Below, piece by piece: positions 6,376-14,310 of a stretch of 34,094 nucleotides of DNA. The translations under genes and the position numbers were made by a program. The stretch's first letter is position 1. Every line of letters begins with the position of its first letter. The notes under the pieces are model-generated. The model saw nothing but the letters and a program-made list of their open reading frames with translations, did not search any database and was not told the origin of the DNA. The stretch covers positions 1-34,094 of the forward strand of contig CAVDDT010000008.1 in the NCBI GenBank assembly GCA_963607765.1, written 5' to 3'. The DNA comes from Colivicinus sp963607765. Lineage in GTDB: Bacteria; Bacillota_I; Bacilli_A; Erysipelotrichales; Erysipelotrichaceae.

Positions 6376-7227
6376 GTGTTAGAAATACTTAAAAGTATCT
6401 TGTTTGGTATAGTGGAAGGAATTACTGAATGGCTTCCAATTTCTAGTACTGGACATATGATTTTATTAAATCAATTAGTTACTTTGAATGTTAGTGAAGA
6501 GTTTTACTCAATGTTTGAAGTTGTAATACAGCTTGGAGCTATTATGGCTGTTGTGGTACTTTATTGGCATAAAATTTGGCCATTTGGCAAAAATTTAAAA
6601 CACCCAGTTAGAGAAGAAGGAATTCTAAAATATTTTGATAAGCCAAAGTGGGAAATGTGGATTAAGATTTTGGTTGCATGTATCCCGGCTGCGGTGGTTG
6701 GGTTATTGTTCAATGATTATTTTGAAGCATTATTCTATAACTATGTTTCGGTTGCGATAGCTCTTATTGTGTTTGGTGTTGCGTTTATTGTTGTAGAAAC
6801 AGTTAATAAAGGAAAGAAAGCTAAAATTGATTCTATTTCAAAATTAGATTATAAAACAGTAATATTGATAGGTGTGTTCCAACTTATTGCGGCTATTTTC
6901 CCTGGAACAAGTAGAAGTGGTGCAACAATAGTTGGCGCTTTAATTTTAGGAGTAAGTAGATCGACTGCGGCAGAATTTACTTTCTTTCTGGCAATTCCTG
7001 TAATGTTTGGCGCATCATTGCTCAAGATTGTAAAATTTGGATTGGCATTTACAGGGATGGAATTTTTAATCCTTATCGTCGGAATGCTTGTGGCATTTGT
7101 GACTAGTGTGTTTGTTATTAGTTTCTTGATGTCATATATTAAAAAACATGATTTTAAAGTATTTGGGGTATATAGAATTGTTCTTGGAATAATTGTTCTA
7201 GCTTATTATTTTTTGGCTGTATTGTAA
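6376..7227 (+). CDS. uppP: undecaprenyl-diphosphatase (UppP/BacA)
   Basis: UppP removes a phosphate from undecaprenyl diphosphate at the outer face of the membrane, recycling the lipid carrier for peptidoglycan and other envelope polymers. It also gives bacitracin resistance. Both family signatures are present: EGITEWLPISSTGHM near residues 14-28 and FPGTSRSGATIVGALILG in the second half, with the catalytic Glu, Ser and Arg residues. The protein is 283 aa with about eight membrane segments, the usual size. The start is GTG, fixed by AAAAAGGAG eight to nine bases upstream and by the near-terminal motif. The promoter lies at 6319-6347. Confidence 0.95.
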   Translation: MLEILKSILFGIVEGITEWLPISSTGHMILLNQLVTLNVSEEFYSMFEVVIQLGAIMAVVVLYWHKIWPFGKNLKHPVREEGILKYFDKPKWEMWIKILVACIPAAVVGLLFNDYFEALFYNYVSVAIALIVFGVAFIVVETVNKGKKAKIDSISKLDYKTVILIGVFQLIAAIFPGTSRSGATIVGALILGVSRSTAAEFTFFLAIPVMFGASLLKIVKFGLAFTGMEFLILIVGMLVAFVTSVFVISFLMSYIKKHDFKVFGVYRIVLGIIVLAYYFLAVL

Positions 7228-7266
7228 AATTATTGTAAAATTGAGTTAGTCAAATAAGGAGTTTTT

Positions 7267-7575
7267 ATGAAAATTGTAAATACAGAACAGTTTAATGAAA
7301 TAAGAAACAAAGGAAATGTGGTTGTTGATTTCTATGCGGATTGGTGTGGACCATGTAAGATGCTAGGACCAGTTTTAGAAGAAGTTAGCAAAGACTATAA
7401 TGATATAAATTTTGTGAAGGTTAATGTAGATGATAACGAAGATCTTGCGGCAGAATTTGGTATTATGTCTATTCCTTGTGTTTTTATGATGAAAAACGGT
7501 GAAGTTGTTAATAAATTTTTAGGTTCTTTAGGTGAAAAAGCGGTTAGAGAGCATTTGAATAAGGCATATAAGTAG
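7267..7575 (+). CDS. trxA: thioredoxin
   Basis: This is a 102-aa thioredoxin, a cytoplasmic dithiol reductant of protein disulfides. The active site is WCGPCK (residues 26-31), and the cis-proline is Pro70 in SIPCVF. The residue after the cis-proline is Cys71, where thioredoxins normally have Thr. This puts a third Cys next to the active site. The start has a clear AAGGAG site. The gene follows uppP by 39 bases and ends in a strong terminator that includes its stop codon. The only thioredoxin-reductase-like gene in the window is 10 kb away. Confidence 0.95.
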   Translation: MKIVNTEQFNEIRNKGNVVVDFYADWCGPCKMLGPVLEEVSKDYNDINFVKVNVDDNEDLAAEFGIMSIPCVFMMKNGEVVNKFLGSLGEKAVREHLNKAYK

Positions 7576-7597
7576 ACTTTTAGTCTACTTTTATTTT
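7570..7597 (+). terminator. Rho-independent terminator of uppP-trx
   Basis: AAGTAGACT and AGTCTACTT form a 9-bp stem with a TTT loop, followed by a T-rich tail (TTATTTTT). The trx stop codon lies inside the stem. Confidence 0.85.
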
Positions 7598-7607
7598 TGT
7601 GGTAAAA

Positions 7608-9380
7608 ATGTCACTATCGGATTTAATAAAGCTTCTTGGGGGAGTCTCGTTGTTTCTGTTTGGTATGACAGTAATGGGAGACAGTCTTAAAAAAGTAGCC
7701 GGATCAAAACTTGAAGTATTTTTGTATAAATTAACAGACAGTCCTATAAAAGGAATTCTTTTAGGCACTGGAGTTACCGCTATAATTCAATCATCAAGTG
7801 CTACTAGTGCAATGGTAGTTGGCTTTGTTAATTCAGGAATGATGAAATTAAAACAAGCCATTGGCATTATTATGGGAGCCATTATTGGCACAAGCATTAC
7901 TGGATGGATTATTTCTTTATCATATATTGGAACAGGTAGCTCTGGCATTTTAGAGCTTCTTTCAACAAGCTCGCTAAGTGCCGTTATTGGCGTTATAGGA
8001 ATTGCGCTTATCATGTTTAGTAAAAAGCGTAAACAAAAAAACATTGGTGAAATATTACTTGGTTTTACAGTTCTTATGGTCGGCATGGAACAGATGTCTT
8101 CTTCGGTAAGCGGGCTTAGGAGTGATCCTGTCTTTTTAAATTTGTTTGTTACACTTTCAAATCCACTTTTAGGCATTTTATTTGGTTTGGCTTTTACAGC
8201 TCTAATTCAAAGCGCTAGTGCGGCTGTTGGCATCATCCAAGCCTTATCAACAACAGGTGTAATTACCCTTAATACAGCGGTTCCGATTATGGTTGGAATT
8301 GCGATTGGCGCATCTTTGCCTGTAATAATTTCTTCAATTGGCGCAAATGGTGAAGCTAAAAAAGCTGCTTTTTCCTATCTAGTCATCGATTTTTTGGGTG
8401 GCATTATAGTTACAATCCTTTTCTATATAAGTTCTATTTGGCTAAAACAACAATATGAAGTTATTGTCAATCCGGTTTCAGTTGCTTTGGTTAATACCAT
8501 TTTAAGAATCATTATGATCGTTATACTCTTTCCATTTATTAGCGTTATAGAAAGGATTGTAGGTTTCATAATTAAAGACGATAATTCTAAAGATGAGATG
8601 TTGCAAGAAGTATATAAACTAGAAGACCGTTTCTTGGAATATCCGCCTTTAGCTATCGAAAATGTTTCGGCTGCTATAAATGCAATGGCAGATAAGACTT
8701 TAAGTATTACTTTTGCCTCTATGGAACTTTTAAATAATTATTCTGAAAAAGGATATGAGGAAGTAGAAAAGAAGGAAGAAATAATTGATGAATATGAAGA
8801 TAGGATAAATGTTTATCTTACTAAAGTGGCATCTAGGTCATTAACAGGTTACCAATCAAGATTAGTTGGAAGATACTTACGTAGTGTTGGTGATTTAGAA
8901 AGAATAAGTGACCATGCATTAAACATTGCTCAAATCGCTACCAAGATGAGCGAGGAAAATATTTCTTTTTCAAATGAAAGCAAAAAGGAACTAGATGTTT
9001 TATATAATGCGATTAAAATGGTAACCACAATGGCAGTCGATAGTTTTATTGCAAATGATGAAGAAACTTCATATAAGATTCAGCCTCTTGAACAAGTGAT
9101 AGACAAAATTACTGATCAGCTAGGTGAGAATCATATCTTTAGATTACAAAATGGTGGCTGTAATATAGAGAATAGTTATGTGTTCAACGATATCCTAAAC
9201 AATTATGAAAGAGTATCTGACCATTGTTCAAATATTTCCTTGGCAACAATTGGCTTATACAAAAAAGAGCTCGATACTCACAACTATGAGATTGAAATAA
9301 GAAAAGAAGATAAATTCAAAGAATTGTATAAGGAATATTTAGAAGTGTTAAATTATTCGAGAATTGATAAGAAATGCTAA
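7608..9380 (+). CDS. Na/Pi cotransporter family protein with PhoU-like domain
   Basis: This protein of about 590 aa has the NptA/YjbB layout. Two inverted Na/Pi-II repeats in the membrane carry the motifs TAIIQSSSATSAMVVG and TALIQSASAAVGIIQ. The region after roughly residue 345 is a cytoplasmic helical PhoU-like domain (SVGDLERISDHALNIAQ and NNYERVSDHCSNISL are typical PhoU E/DxxxD helices). Members move phosphate with sodium, and bacterial forms may work as exporters. ATG 7608 is chosen, but GTG 7599 in the same frame is possible. Neither has a good Shine-Dalgarno. It stands alone between the trx terminator and nrdG. Confidence 0.9.
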   Translation: MSLSDLIKLLGGVSLFLFGMTVMGDSLKKVAGSKLEVFLYKLTDSPIKGILLGTGVTAIIQSSSATSAMVVGFVNSGMMKLKQAIGIIMGAIIGTSITGWIISLSYIGTGSSGILELLSTSSLSAVIGVIGIALIMFSKKRKQKNIGEILLGFTVLMVGMEQMSSSVSGLRSDPVFLNLFVTLSNPLLGILFGLAFTALIQSASAAVGIIQALSTTGVITLNTAVPIMVGIAIGASLPVIISSIGANGEAKKAAFSYLVIDFLGGIIVTILFYISSIWLKQQYEVIVNPVSVALVNTILRIIMIVILFPFISVIERIVGFIIKDDNSKDEMLQEVYKLEDRFLEYPPLAIENVSAAINAMADKTLSITFASMELLNNYSEKGYEEVEKKEEIIDEYEDRINVYLTKVASRSLTGYQSRLVGRYLRSVGDLERISDHALNIAQIATKMSEENISFSNESKKELDVLYNAIKMVTTMAVDSFIANDEETSYKIQPLEQVIDKITDQLGENHIFRLQNGGCNIENSYVFNDILNNYERVSDHCSNISLATIGLYKKELDTHNYEIEIRKEDKFKELYKEYLEVLNYSRIDKKC

Positions 9381-9389
9381 GATTTAATC

Positions 9390-9395
9390 TATAAT
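9390..9395 (+). promoter_or_regulatory. -10 box of nrdG, predicting a leaderless mRNA
   Basis: A perfect TATAAT ends six bases before the ATG at 9402, so transcription should begin at the start codon. A weak TTGATA (9364-9369) lies 20 bases upstream. No Shine-Dalgarno is present. Confidence 0.6.
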
Positions 9396-9401
9396 TTAAG
9401 T

Positions 9402-9896
9402 ATGCGTTATGCTCAAATTAGAAAAACAGATATAAGTAATGGACCTGGTATTAGAATAAGCATCTTTGTTCAAGGATGTAGCTTTCATTGCAAGAATTGT
9501 TTTAATAGTGAAACTTGGGACTTTGATGGTGGTAAAGAGTTTACTAATAAAGAATTAGAATATTTACTAACACTTGGTGAAAACACACACACTAAAGGTT
9601 TATCAATACTTGGAGGTGAACCACTCCATCCAAACAATGTAGATACAGTAATAGAAATATGTAAAGCCTATAAAGAAAAGTTTCCTGATAAAACAATATG
9701 GTTATGGACTGGTTTTACTTATGAGAATTTAAATGATAAACAAAAAGAAGTTCTTAAATATCTAAATGTTCTAGTAGATGGACAATTTGTTGATGAACTA
9801 AAAGATTTTAGGCTCAAGTATTGCGGTTCTAGTAATCAAAGGGTAATAGATGTTAATAAGACATTAGAAAATAATGTGATTATTTTATGTGAATAA
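9402..9896 (+). CDS. nrdG: NrdG-type activase of anaerobic ribonucleotide reductase
   Basis: This is a 164-aa radical-SAM enzyme of the small NrdG type, which uses S-adenosylmethionine and a 4Fe-4S cluster to make the glycyl radical on NrdD. The cluster motif is CxxxCxxC at residues 26, 30 and 33 (CSFHCKNC). The GGEP motif follows in LSILGGEPLHP, and the opening NGPGIRISIFVQGC is typical of NrdG. The length equals that of the E. coli and phage T4 proteins. No nrdD adjoins it; the only NrdD in the window has its own, different activase at 14311. The gene is followed at once by dut, so it heads a deoxynucleotide unit. Confidence 0.88.
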   Translation: MRYAQIRKTDISNGPGIRISIFVQGCSFHCKNCFNSETWDFDGGKEFTNKELEYLLTLGENTHTKGLSILGGEPLHPNNVDTVIEICKAYKEKFPDKTIWLWTGFTYENLNDKQKEVLKYLNVLVDGQFVDELKDFRLKYCGSSNQRVIDVNKTLENNVIILCE

Positions 9897-9904
9897 GGAG
9901 TTTT

Positions 9905-10333
9905 ATGTTAGAAATAAAAATTAAATATCATAGTGATATTGAACATATAGTTTTAAATTCTTGTGGAGATTGGATTGACCTTAGAAGTGCTGAAGACGTG
10001 GATTTAAAAGCTGGCGATTTTAAGATTATTTCTCTAGGCGTTTCAATGAAACTGCCGGAAGGATATGAAGCTCACATTGTTCCTCGTTCAAGTACTTTTA
10101 AAAAATGGGGTATCATTCAAGCTAATCATATGGGTGTTATAGATAATTCTTATTCTGGTGATGGGGATATTTGGTGCTTTCCAGCTATCGCCTTAAGGGA
10201 TACACACATTTACAAAAATGATCGAATTTGCCAATTTAGATTATTTAAAAATCAAGAAGATGTTGAATTTGTCCAAGTTGAACATCTTGATGATGTTAAT
10301 AGAGGCGGCTTTGGTTCAACAGGAACAAATTAA
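9905..10333 (+). CDS. dut: dUTP diphosphatase (dUTPase)
   Basis: The enzyme hydrolyses dUTP to dUMP and diphosphate, keeping uracil out of DNA and supplying dUMP for thymidylate. The 142-aa protein is of the trimeric type with the family motifs in order: DLRSAED (motif 1), PRSSTFKKWGI (2), GVIDNSYSGDGD (3, holding the catalytic Asp), DRICQFRLF (4) and RGGFGSTG (5, the C-terminal P-loop-like arm). The start has AAGGAG at the right distance. It lies 8 bases behind nrdG and is probably co-transcribed with it. Confidence 0.95.
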   Translation: MLEIKIKYHSDIEHIVLNSCGDWIDLRSAEDVDLKAGDFKIISLGVSMKLPEGYEAHIVPRSSTFKKWGIIQANHMGVIDNSYSGDGDIWCFPAIALRDTHIYKNDRICQFRLFKNQEDVEFVQVEHLDDVNRGGFGSTGTN

Positions 10334-10425
10334 TTTATCTCAAGATAGAAATTTGCGGGTTATGTTTCTATAATTATTAAGTTGTTATGATGAAACGACT
10401 TAAAGACGATAATGATGGCGTTTTG

Positions 10426-10434
10426 TGCTAAAAT
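10426..10434 (+). promoter_or_regulatory. extended -10 promoter of trhP1, predicting a leaderless mRNA
   Basis: TGCTAAAAT is an extended -10 whose last base lies six bases before the ATG at 10441. No Shine-Dalgarno is visible. The 107-base gap after dut also holds a weak hairpin (AAGTTGTT 10379-10386 with AACGACTT 10394-10401) without a T tract. Confidence 0.6.
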
Positions 10435-10440
10435 TACCTT

Positions 10441-11328
10441 ATGGAAATATTGCTTACACTTAAAAATATGGACAATTTGTTTAAGATTGCCTATAAAGAG
10501 ATTGATGGTTTAGTTTTTGGCGGACCTTTTTCTTTGTGCTTTGATTTTGATCTTGAACAAATTAAAAAAATAAATGAATATTGTTTGAATAATGGCGTTA
10601 AAAGATATATTACCGTGGATACATTTATTTGTGAAGGAGATAAAGTTGCTTTGTATGAATACTTTGATTTCCTAAAAGAAATTAATCCTGATGGCGTTTA
10701 TTTTACTGATCTTGGCGTTATTAAGGCTGCTAGTAATGTTGGCTTAGGGAATTGCTTGATTTATGATCCAGATACGTTTATGACCAATTCGCTTGATGTT
10801 AATTTTTATGTTAGACAGAAAATTGGGATTGTTTTGGCACGCGAATTAACTCTTGAGGAAGTAAATAAGATAGTTGATAAAAATCCCAATGAAGTTGACA
10901 TGCAAGTGTTTGGCCATTTAAAGTTATCTTATTCTAAACGCAAATTTTTAAGCAACTATTTTAAACATATTGATTCAGATGTAAATGTGGAAGGAAAAAG
11001 AAGTATTCGTCTTATTGAAGAAAATAGAGAATATTCTTTGCCCGTTATAGAAGATAAATATGGTACACGTATATATAGTGATTACATTCTTCTTATGTAT
11101 AAAGAACTTGTACCTTTAAAAAATAAATTAAAGAGAGTTATATTAAATGATATTTTTATTGAAAACAATGGAATTATTTTTGATGTAGCTAGGGATATTA
11201 GAAGACTAACTCAAGAAAATGCGGAATTTTTGTATTCGAATCTTATAAACAAGTATCCTAATGTTCCTTTTTCGACTGGCTATTTATACAAGAAAACCAG
11301 CAAAGTAAAGGAGGGTGACAATGAATAA
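10441..11328 (+). CDS. trhP1: U32 family protein, TrhP1-like (tRNA hydroxylation)
   Basis: This is a 295-aa member of the peptidase U32 family in the shorter form found upstream of the longer U32 protein. The Bacillus subtilis pair YrrN/YrrO (TrhP1/TrhP2) has the same order and takes part in 5-hydroxyuridine formation at tRNA position 34. Recognisable parts are the N-terminal barrel strands (VDGLVFGGPFSLCF, NPDGVYFTDLGVIKAA) and the region EVDMQVFGHLKLSYSKR, which corresponds to the family's E-x-F-x-HG segment. The Cys cluster of the longer homologue is absent. Its end overlaps the next gene by 8 bases. The tRNA role is taken from the homologues. Confidence 0.8.
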   Translation: MEILLTLKNMDNLFKIAYKEIDGLVFGGPFSLCFDFDLEQIKKINEYCLNNGVKRYITVDTFICEGDKVALYEYFDFLKEINPDGVYFTDLGVIKAASNVGLGNCLIYDPDTFMTNSLDVNFYVRQKIGIVLARELTLEEVNKIVDKNPNEVDMQVFGHLKLSYSKRKFLSNYFKHIDSDVNVEGKRSIRLIEENREYSLPVIEDKYGTRIYSDYILLMYKELVPLKNKLKRVILNDIFIENNGIIFDVARDIRRLTQENAEFLYSNLINKYPNVPFSTGYLYKKTSKVKEGDNE

Positions 11329-12532
11329 GATTGAATTGTTAGCTCCTGCTAAGGACTTATTTAAGGCAAAGATTGCGATAGATTATGGAGCTGATGCAGT
11401 ATATTTAGGAGGGAAAAATTTTTCTCTTAGATCCCGTGCAAGTAATTTTGAAAACGAAGACATTAAGGAAATCGTTGATTATGCTCATGATAGAAAACGC
11501 AAAGTATATGTGACAGTTAATATCGTCTTTCATGATGAGGATTTTGTTGGACTAAAGGAATATTTGGGGTATTTAGAAGAAATTGGCGTTGATGCGATTA
11601 TTGTTTCTTCTGTTTTTGTGGTATCACTTGTAAAAAAATATTTTCCAAAAATGGAAGCTCATGTTTCAACACAATTGTCTTCAGCGAATAGTGATGCGGT
11701 AGAAGTTTTAAAGACTTTCGGCGCAGATAGAGTTGTACTTGCAAGAGAGTGCAGCATGGATGAAATTAAGGAAATTTGTAGTGTAACTAATGTTCCTATT
11801 GAAGCTTTTATTCATGGTGGGATGTGTTCTAATTATTCTGGCAGATGTGTTTTAAGTAATCGTATGACGAATAGAGACGCTAATAGAGGCGGTTGTGCAC
11901 ATAGCTGTAGATGGAAATATAAAGTGTATGATGGAGAAACTTTATTAAGTCAAGAAGATAATCCAATGTCTTTTTCAAGTAAGGATTTAAGGGCTAGTGC
12001 ATATATAGAAGATATGATTAAATGCGGTGTTTCTTCTTTGAAGATTGAAGGAAGAATGAAATCTGAATATTATATTGCTCAAGTTGTGAAAACATATCGT
12101 AAGATGATTGACGAAATATACGATGTTGGACATTTATCTAACGATAGACTTGATTATTATGATGGCGAACTGGTTAAAGCAGAAAACAGGCTTTCTGACT
12201 CAGGCTTTTTAAGTGGCAAATGTGATGATTCTAAGCATCTATATGGTGTCAATGGGTCTGGTGTGACTCATGATTATGTAGGTATTGTGAAGTCATATGA
12301 TGAATCAAGAGGATTGGCTTTAATAGAAGTAAAAAATATGTTTGATACAGGTGATGTTTTAGAAGTCTTTGGACCACATATTGATAATGTTCAATTTGAA
12401 AACAGAATGATGTTCGATGATGAATGGAATTTGATTAAACAAGCTCACAAGCCAACGCAATTAATTATGATGCGTATGCCTTTTAAGGTAGAAAAAAATG
12501 ATATGTTAAGAAAGGCCAAAGATGTTGATTGA
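11321..12532 (+). CDS. trhP2: U32 family protein, TrhP2-like (tRNA hydroxylation)
   Basis: This 403-aa U32 protein has the full signature: ELLAPAKD at the start, EAFIHGGMCSNYSGRCVLSN, then NRGGCAHSCRWKY. The four Cys in these two segments are the conserved set thought to hold an iron-sulfur cluster. A C-terminal domain follows (HDYVGIVKSYDESRG...). Together with the gene before it, it matches TrhP1/TrhP2, which hydroxylate U34 of certain tRNAs using a prephenate-linked route. ATG 11321 is preferred over GTG 11315 because AAAGGAGG lies just upstream. The gene overlaps both neighbours by about 10 bases. Confidence 0.88.
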   Translation: MNKIELLAPAKDLFKAKIAIDYGADAVYLGGKNFSLRSRASNFENEDIKEIVDYAHDRKRKVYVTVNIVFHDEDFVGLKEYLGYLEEIGVDAIIVSSVFVVSLVKKYFPKMEAHVSTQLSSANSDAVEVLKTFGADRVVLARECSMDEIKEICSVTNVPIEAFIHGGMCSNYSGRCVLSNRMTNRDANRGGCAHSCRWKYKVYDGETLLSQEDNPMSFSSKDLRASAYIEDMIKCGVSSLKIEGRMKSEYYIAQVVKTYRKMIDEIYDVGHLSNDRLDYYDGELVKAENRLSDSGFLSGKCDDSKHLYGVNGSGVTHDYVGIVKSYDESRGLALIEVKNMFDTGDVLEVFGPHIDNVQFENRMMFDDEWNLIKQAHKPTQLIMMRMPFKVEKNDMLRKAKDVD

Positions 12533-13229
12533 GGGAGCTATCTCAGTTAAGGCCGCTGTTTTAGCTAATAAACGTAAAATTGATGTTGTTTATATAGATA
12601 AAGATAAAAGAACTAAGGACTTTAGTTTTATTATTAATGTTTTAAAGAAAAACAACATTGACTATAAATTAATTAAAAGAGAAGAATTTGCGCAGTTGAA
12701 TGTTGGAAAAACTTTTGGCGGAATTTGTGCTTTGGTGGAAGAGAGAAAAAACGACAGTTTTGATGATAGTGATATCTTTTATTTGGATGGAATAGAAGAT
12801 CCGTTTAATTTAGGATATATTATTAGAACTTTGTATGCCTTTGGAATCAAAAATATTATCCTCCCTTTGAAAGATTACACAAATATAGAAGGACAGCTAA
12901 TTAAATCTAGTGCTGGTGCCTTTGAATATGCCAATATTATTTTTGAAGAAGATGTTTTACATAGAATCTTGGATTTAAAGAAAAATGGTTATACCGTTTA
13001 TTCTTTAAAAAGAGGCAATGATGCCTACGACATCTTTGATGAAAAGTTTGATAAAAAATGTGTATTCTTGTTAGGTGGCGAAAAAAGGGGCATTTCAAGT
13101 AAATTATTAGAATTAAGTGATCGCTTTTTATTTGTGCCATATGGAAGCAATTTTAGAAATAGTTTAAGTGCTGTATCTTGTGCTGATGTGGTGGCCACGC
13201 TTATTTTTGGACAGAAAAAAAATGATTGA
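12522..13229 (+). CDS. SpoU/TrmH family RNA 2'-O-methyltransferase (first of two)
   Basis: This 235-aa protein has the RlmB-like layout: an N-terminal substrate-binding domain (residues 1-85) and a SPOUT knot domain. Knot motifs are GIEDPFNLGYIIRT (motif 1, with the conserved Asn and Arg), FLLGGEKRGIS (motif 2) and VPYGSNFRNSLSAVSCADVVATLIF (motif 3). Such enzymes methylate the 2'-OH of a ribose in rRNA or tRNA using S-adenosylmethionine. The exact target is unknown. It overlaps trhP2 by 11 bases and the next gene by 8, so all four belong to one RNA-modification operon. Confidence 0.88.
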   Translation: MLIEGAISVKAAVLANKRKIDVVYIDKDKRTKDFSFIINVLKKNNIDYKLIKREEFAQLNVGKTFGGICALVEERKNDSFDDSDIFYLDGIEDPFNLGYIIRTLYAFGIKNIILPLKDYTNIEGQLIKSSAGAFEYANIIFEEDVLHRILDLKKNGYTVYSLKRGNDAYDIFDEKFDKKCVFLLGGEKRGISSKLLELSDRFLFVPYGSNFRNSLSAVSCADVVATLIFGQKKND

Positions 13230-13938
13230 ATCTTTAGAAAATAAAAAAGTTAAAAATTGGACCAAACTTCATCTTAAAAAATATCGTGATGACGAATATT
13301 TACTATTGACTAAGGAGCTTGTTTTAGAAGCCTATAAAACTGGTTATTTAAAAACGCTTATTTATACAGGCGAGAGGCCTTTTGAGTTTGACGAAAGCTA
13401 TAAAGTGAGCAGAGAAGTTCTAGATAAAATAAGTAAGCTTGATAATTTAAACTATATCGGTGTTGGCAAGAAGATTAATGAATCTTGTGATTACCAAAAT
13501 AGAGTGCTTATATTAGAGGATTTAAAAGACCCTTTAAACATTGGCAGAATTTTTGAGTCGGCTTATGAGTTTGGCTATGATAGTGTAATTTTAAGTGAAG
13601 ATGCTGCTGATTTTTATCATCCAAAAAGTTTGGAAGCATCAAGAGGAGCCTTGTACCATTTAAACATTAAAAGAGGAAATGTGAGCGAAGAAATTGCTAA
13701 ACTCAAAAGCTTAGGATTTAAAGTATATGCGACTGGTCTTCGCGATAATACCCTTTCTCTTGATGAAGTTAAGGAATCTGAGAAGATGGCTTTTATTTTA
13801 GGGAATGAAGGCAGCGGCGTAAAAGAGAGTACTTTCCAAATAAGTGATGAGGTAATAAAAATCGATATGCATAATATCGATTCGTTAAATGTCGCTATGG
13901 CTGGCGCCATTGTTTTATATAATTTTTCTAATATCTAG
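13222..13938 (+). CDS. SpoU/TrmH family RNA 2'-O-methyltransferase (second of two)
   Basis: This is a 238-aa SPOUT methyltransferase, distinct from its neighbour. The N-terminus (ENKKVKNWTKLHLKKYRDDEYLLL) is the substrate-binding domain typical of the TsnR/YsgA-type branch. Motif 1 is LEDLKDPLNIGRIFESA, motif 2 is FILGNEGSGV, and motif 3 is DSLNVAMAGAIVLY, a cleaner version than in the gene before. The open frame runs up to 13168, but ATG 13222 gives the family N-terminus and the usual short overlap. The target is unknown. The gene ends in an 11-base convergent overlap with the acylphosphatase gene, with no terminator between. Confidence 0.9.
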   Translation: MIESLENKKVKNWTKLHLKKYRDDEYLLLTKELVLEAYKTGYLKTLIYTGERPFEFDESYKVSREVLDKISKLDNLNYIGVGKKINESCDYQNRVLILEDLKDPLNIGRIFESAYEFGYDSVILSEDAADFYHPKSLEASRGALYHLNIKRGNVSEEIAKLKSLGFKVYATGLRDNTLSLDEVKESEKMAFILGNEGSGVKESTFQISDEVIKIDMHNIDSLNVAMAGAIVLYNFSNI

Positions 13939-14203
13939 GAACAAATTTCTTTTCGTTTTCAATTATTTCTATTTTCTTAATAGAATAATCTTCAATCATA
14001 ATCCAATGATTGTCACAGTTTAATATTTGTTTAAGAAATTCATAGATGTTTTTCTTATCGCCTTGTATTTCAACTCTTACATCATAGTTATCAAGATTTT
14101 CTGCGTAACCAGTTAAGTTTAAAGAAACAGCGATTCTTTCACAAGTGAATCTAAATCCAACACCTTGAACTTGTCCTTTGAATATAATTAAGTATCTTTC
14201 CAC
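13928..14203 (-). CDS. acyP: acylphosphatase
   Basis: This small enzyme hydrolyses acyl phosphates such as acetyl phosphate, and perhaps butyryl phosphate. From GTG 14203 the protein is 91 aa, the standard length. The signature GQVQGVGFRFTCERIA carries the catalytic Arg, and NYDVRVEIQGDKKNI holds the second motif. A longer frame opens at 14266, but that start adds 21 unrelated residues and would place the promoter inside the gene. The GTG lies exactly six bases behind a perfect TATAAT, so the mRNA should be leaderless. It is divergent from the MarR/NrdG fusion gene, sharing a 110-base control region. Confidence 0.88.
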   Translation of the reverse strand: MERYLIIFKGQVQGVGFRFTCERIAVSLNLTGYAENLDNYDVRVEIQGDKKNIYEFLKQILNCDNHWIMIEDYSIKKIEIIENEKKFVPRY

Positions 14204-14209
14204 AAGGGT

Positions 14210-14239
14210 ATTATAGCTTTTTCTGAAAAAGTTTTTCAA
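14210..14239 (-). promoter_or_regulatory. promoter of the acylphosphatase gene
   Basis: On the minus strand, TTGAAA (14239-14234), an 18-bp spacer and TATAAT (14215-14210) precede the GTG start by exactly six bases. Confidence 0.75.
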
Positions 14240-14250
14240 TTTAATAAAAA

Positions 14251-14270
14251 ATAGTTGAATGTTCAACTAT
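14251..14270. promoter_or_regulatory. palindromic operator, candidate site for the MarR/NrdG fusion
   Basis: ATAGTTGAATGTTCAACTAT is a perfect 9-bp inverted repeat with a 2-base centre, the size and style of a MarR-family operator. It contains the candidate -35 (TTCAAC) of the fusion gene and lies 12 bases beyond the -35 of the divergent acylphosphatase promoter. Confidence 0.7.
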
Positions 14271-14290
14271 TTGTTTGCTTTTAATATAAA
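14262..14290 (+). promoter_or_regulatory. promoter of the MarR/NrdG-nrdD operon
   Basis: TTCAAC (14262-14267), a 17-bp spacer and TATAAA (14285-14290) give a start near 14297 and a leader of about 14 nt. The -35 lies inside the palindrome, so a protein bound there would block transcription. Confidence 0.55.
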
Positions 14291-14310
14291 ATTGATTTGC
14301 GGACTTAAAT

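Noticed and set aside
10379..10401. Hairpin between dut and trhP1 as a terminator
   Set aside because: The stem has a G-T pair, a 7-nt loop and no T tract behind it.
13617..13910. 97-aa minus-strand ORF in the second SpoU gene
   Set aside because: Antisense shadow of a coding region with conserved SPOUT motifs.
14251..14310. NrdR boxes upstream of the nrdD operon
   Set aside because: No pair of NrdR-like 16-mers is visible; the only clear operator is the MarR-style palindrome.
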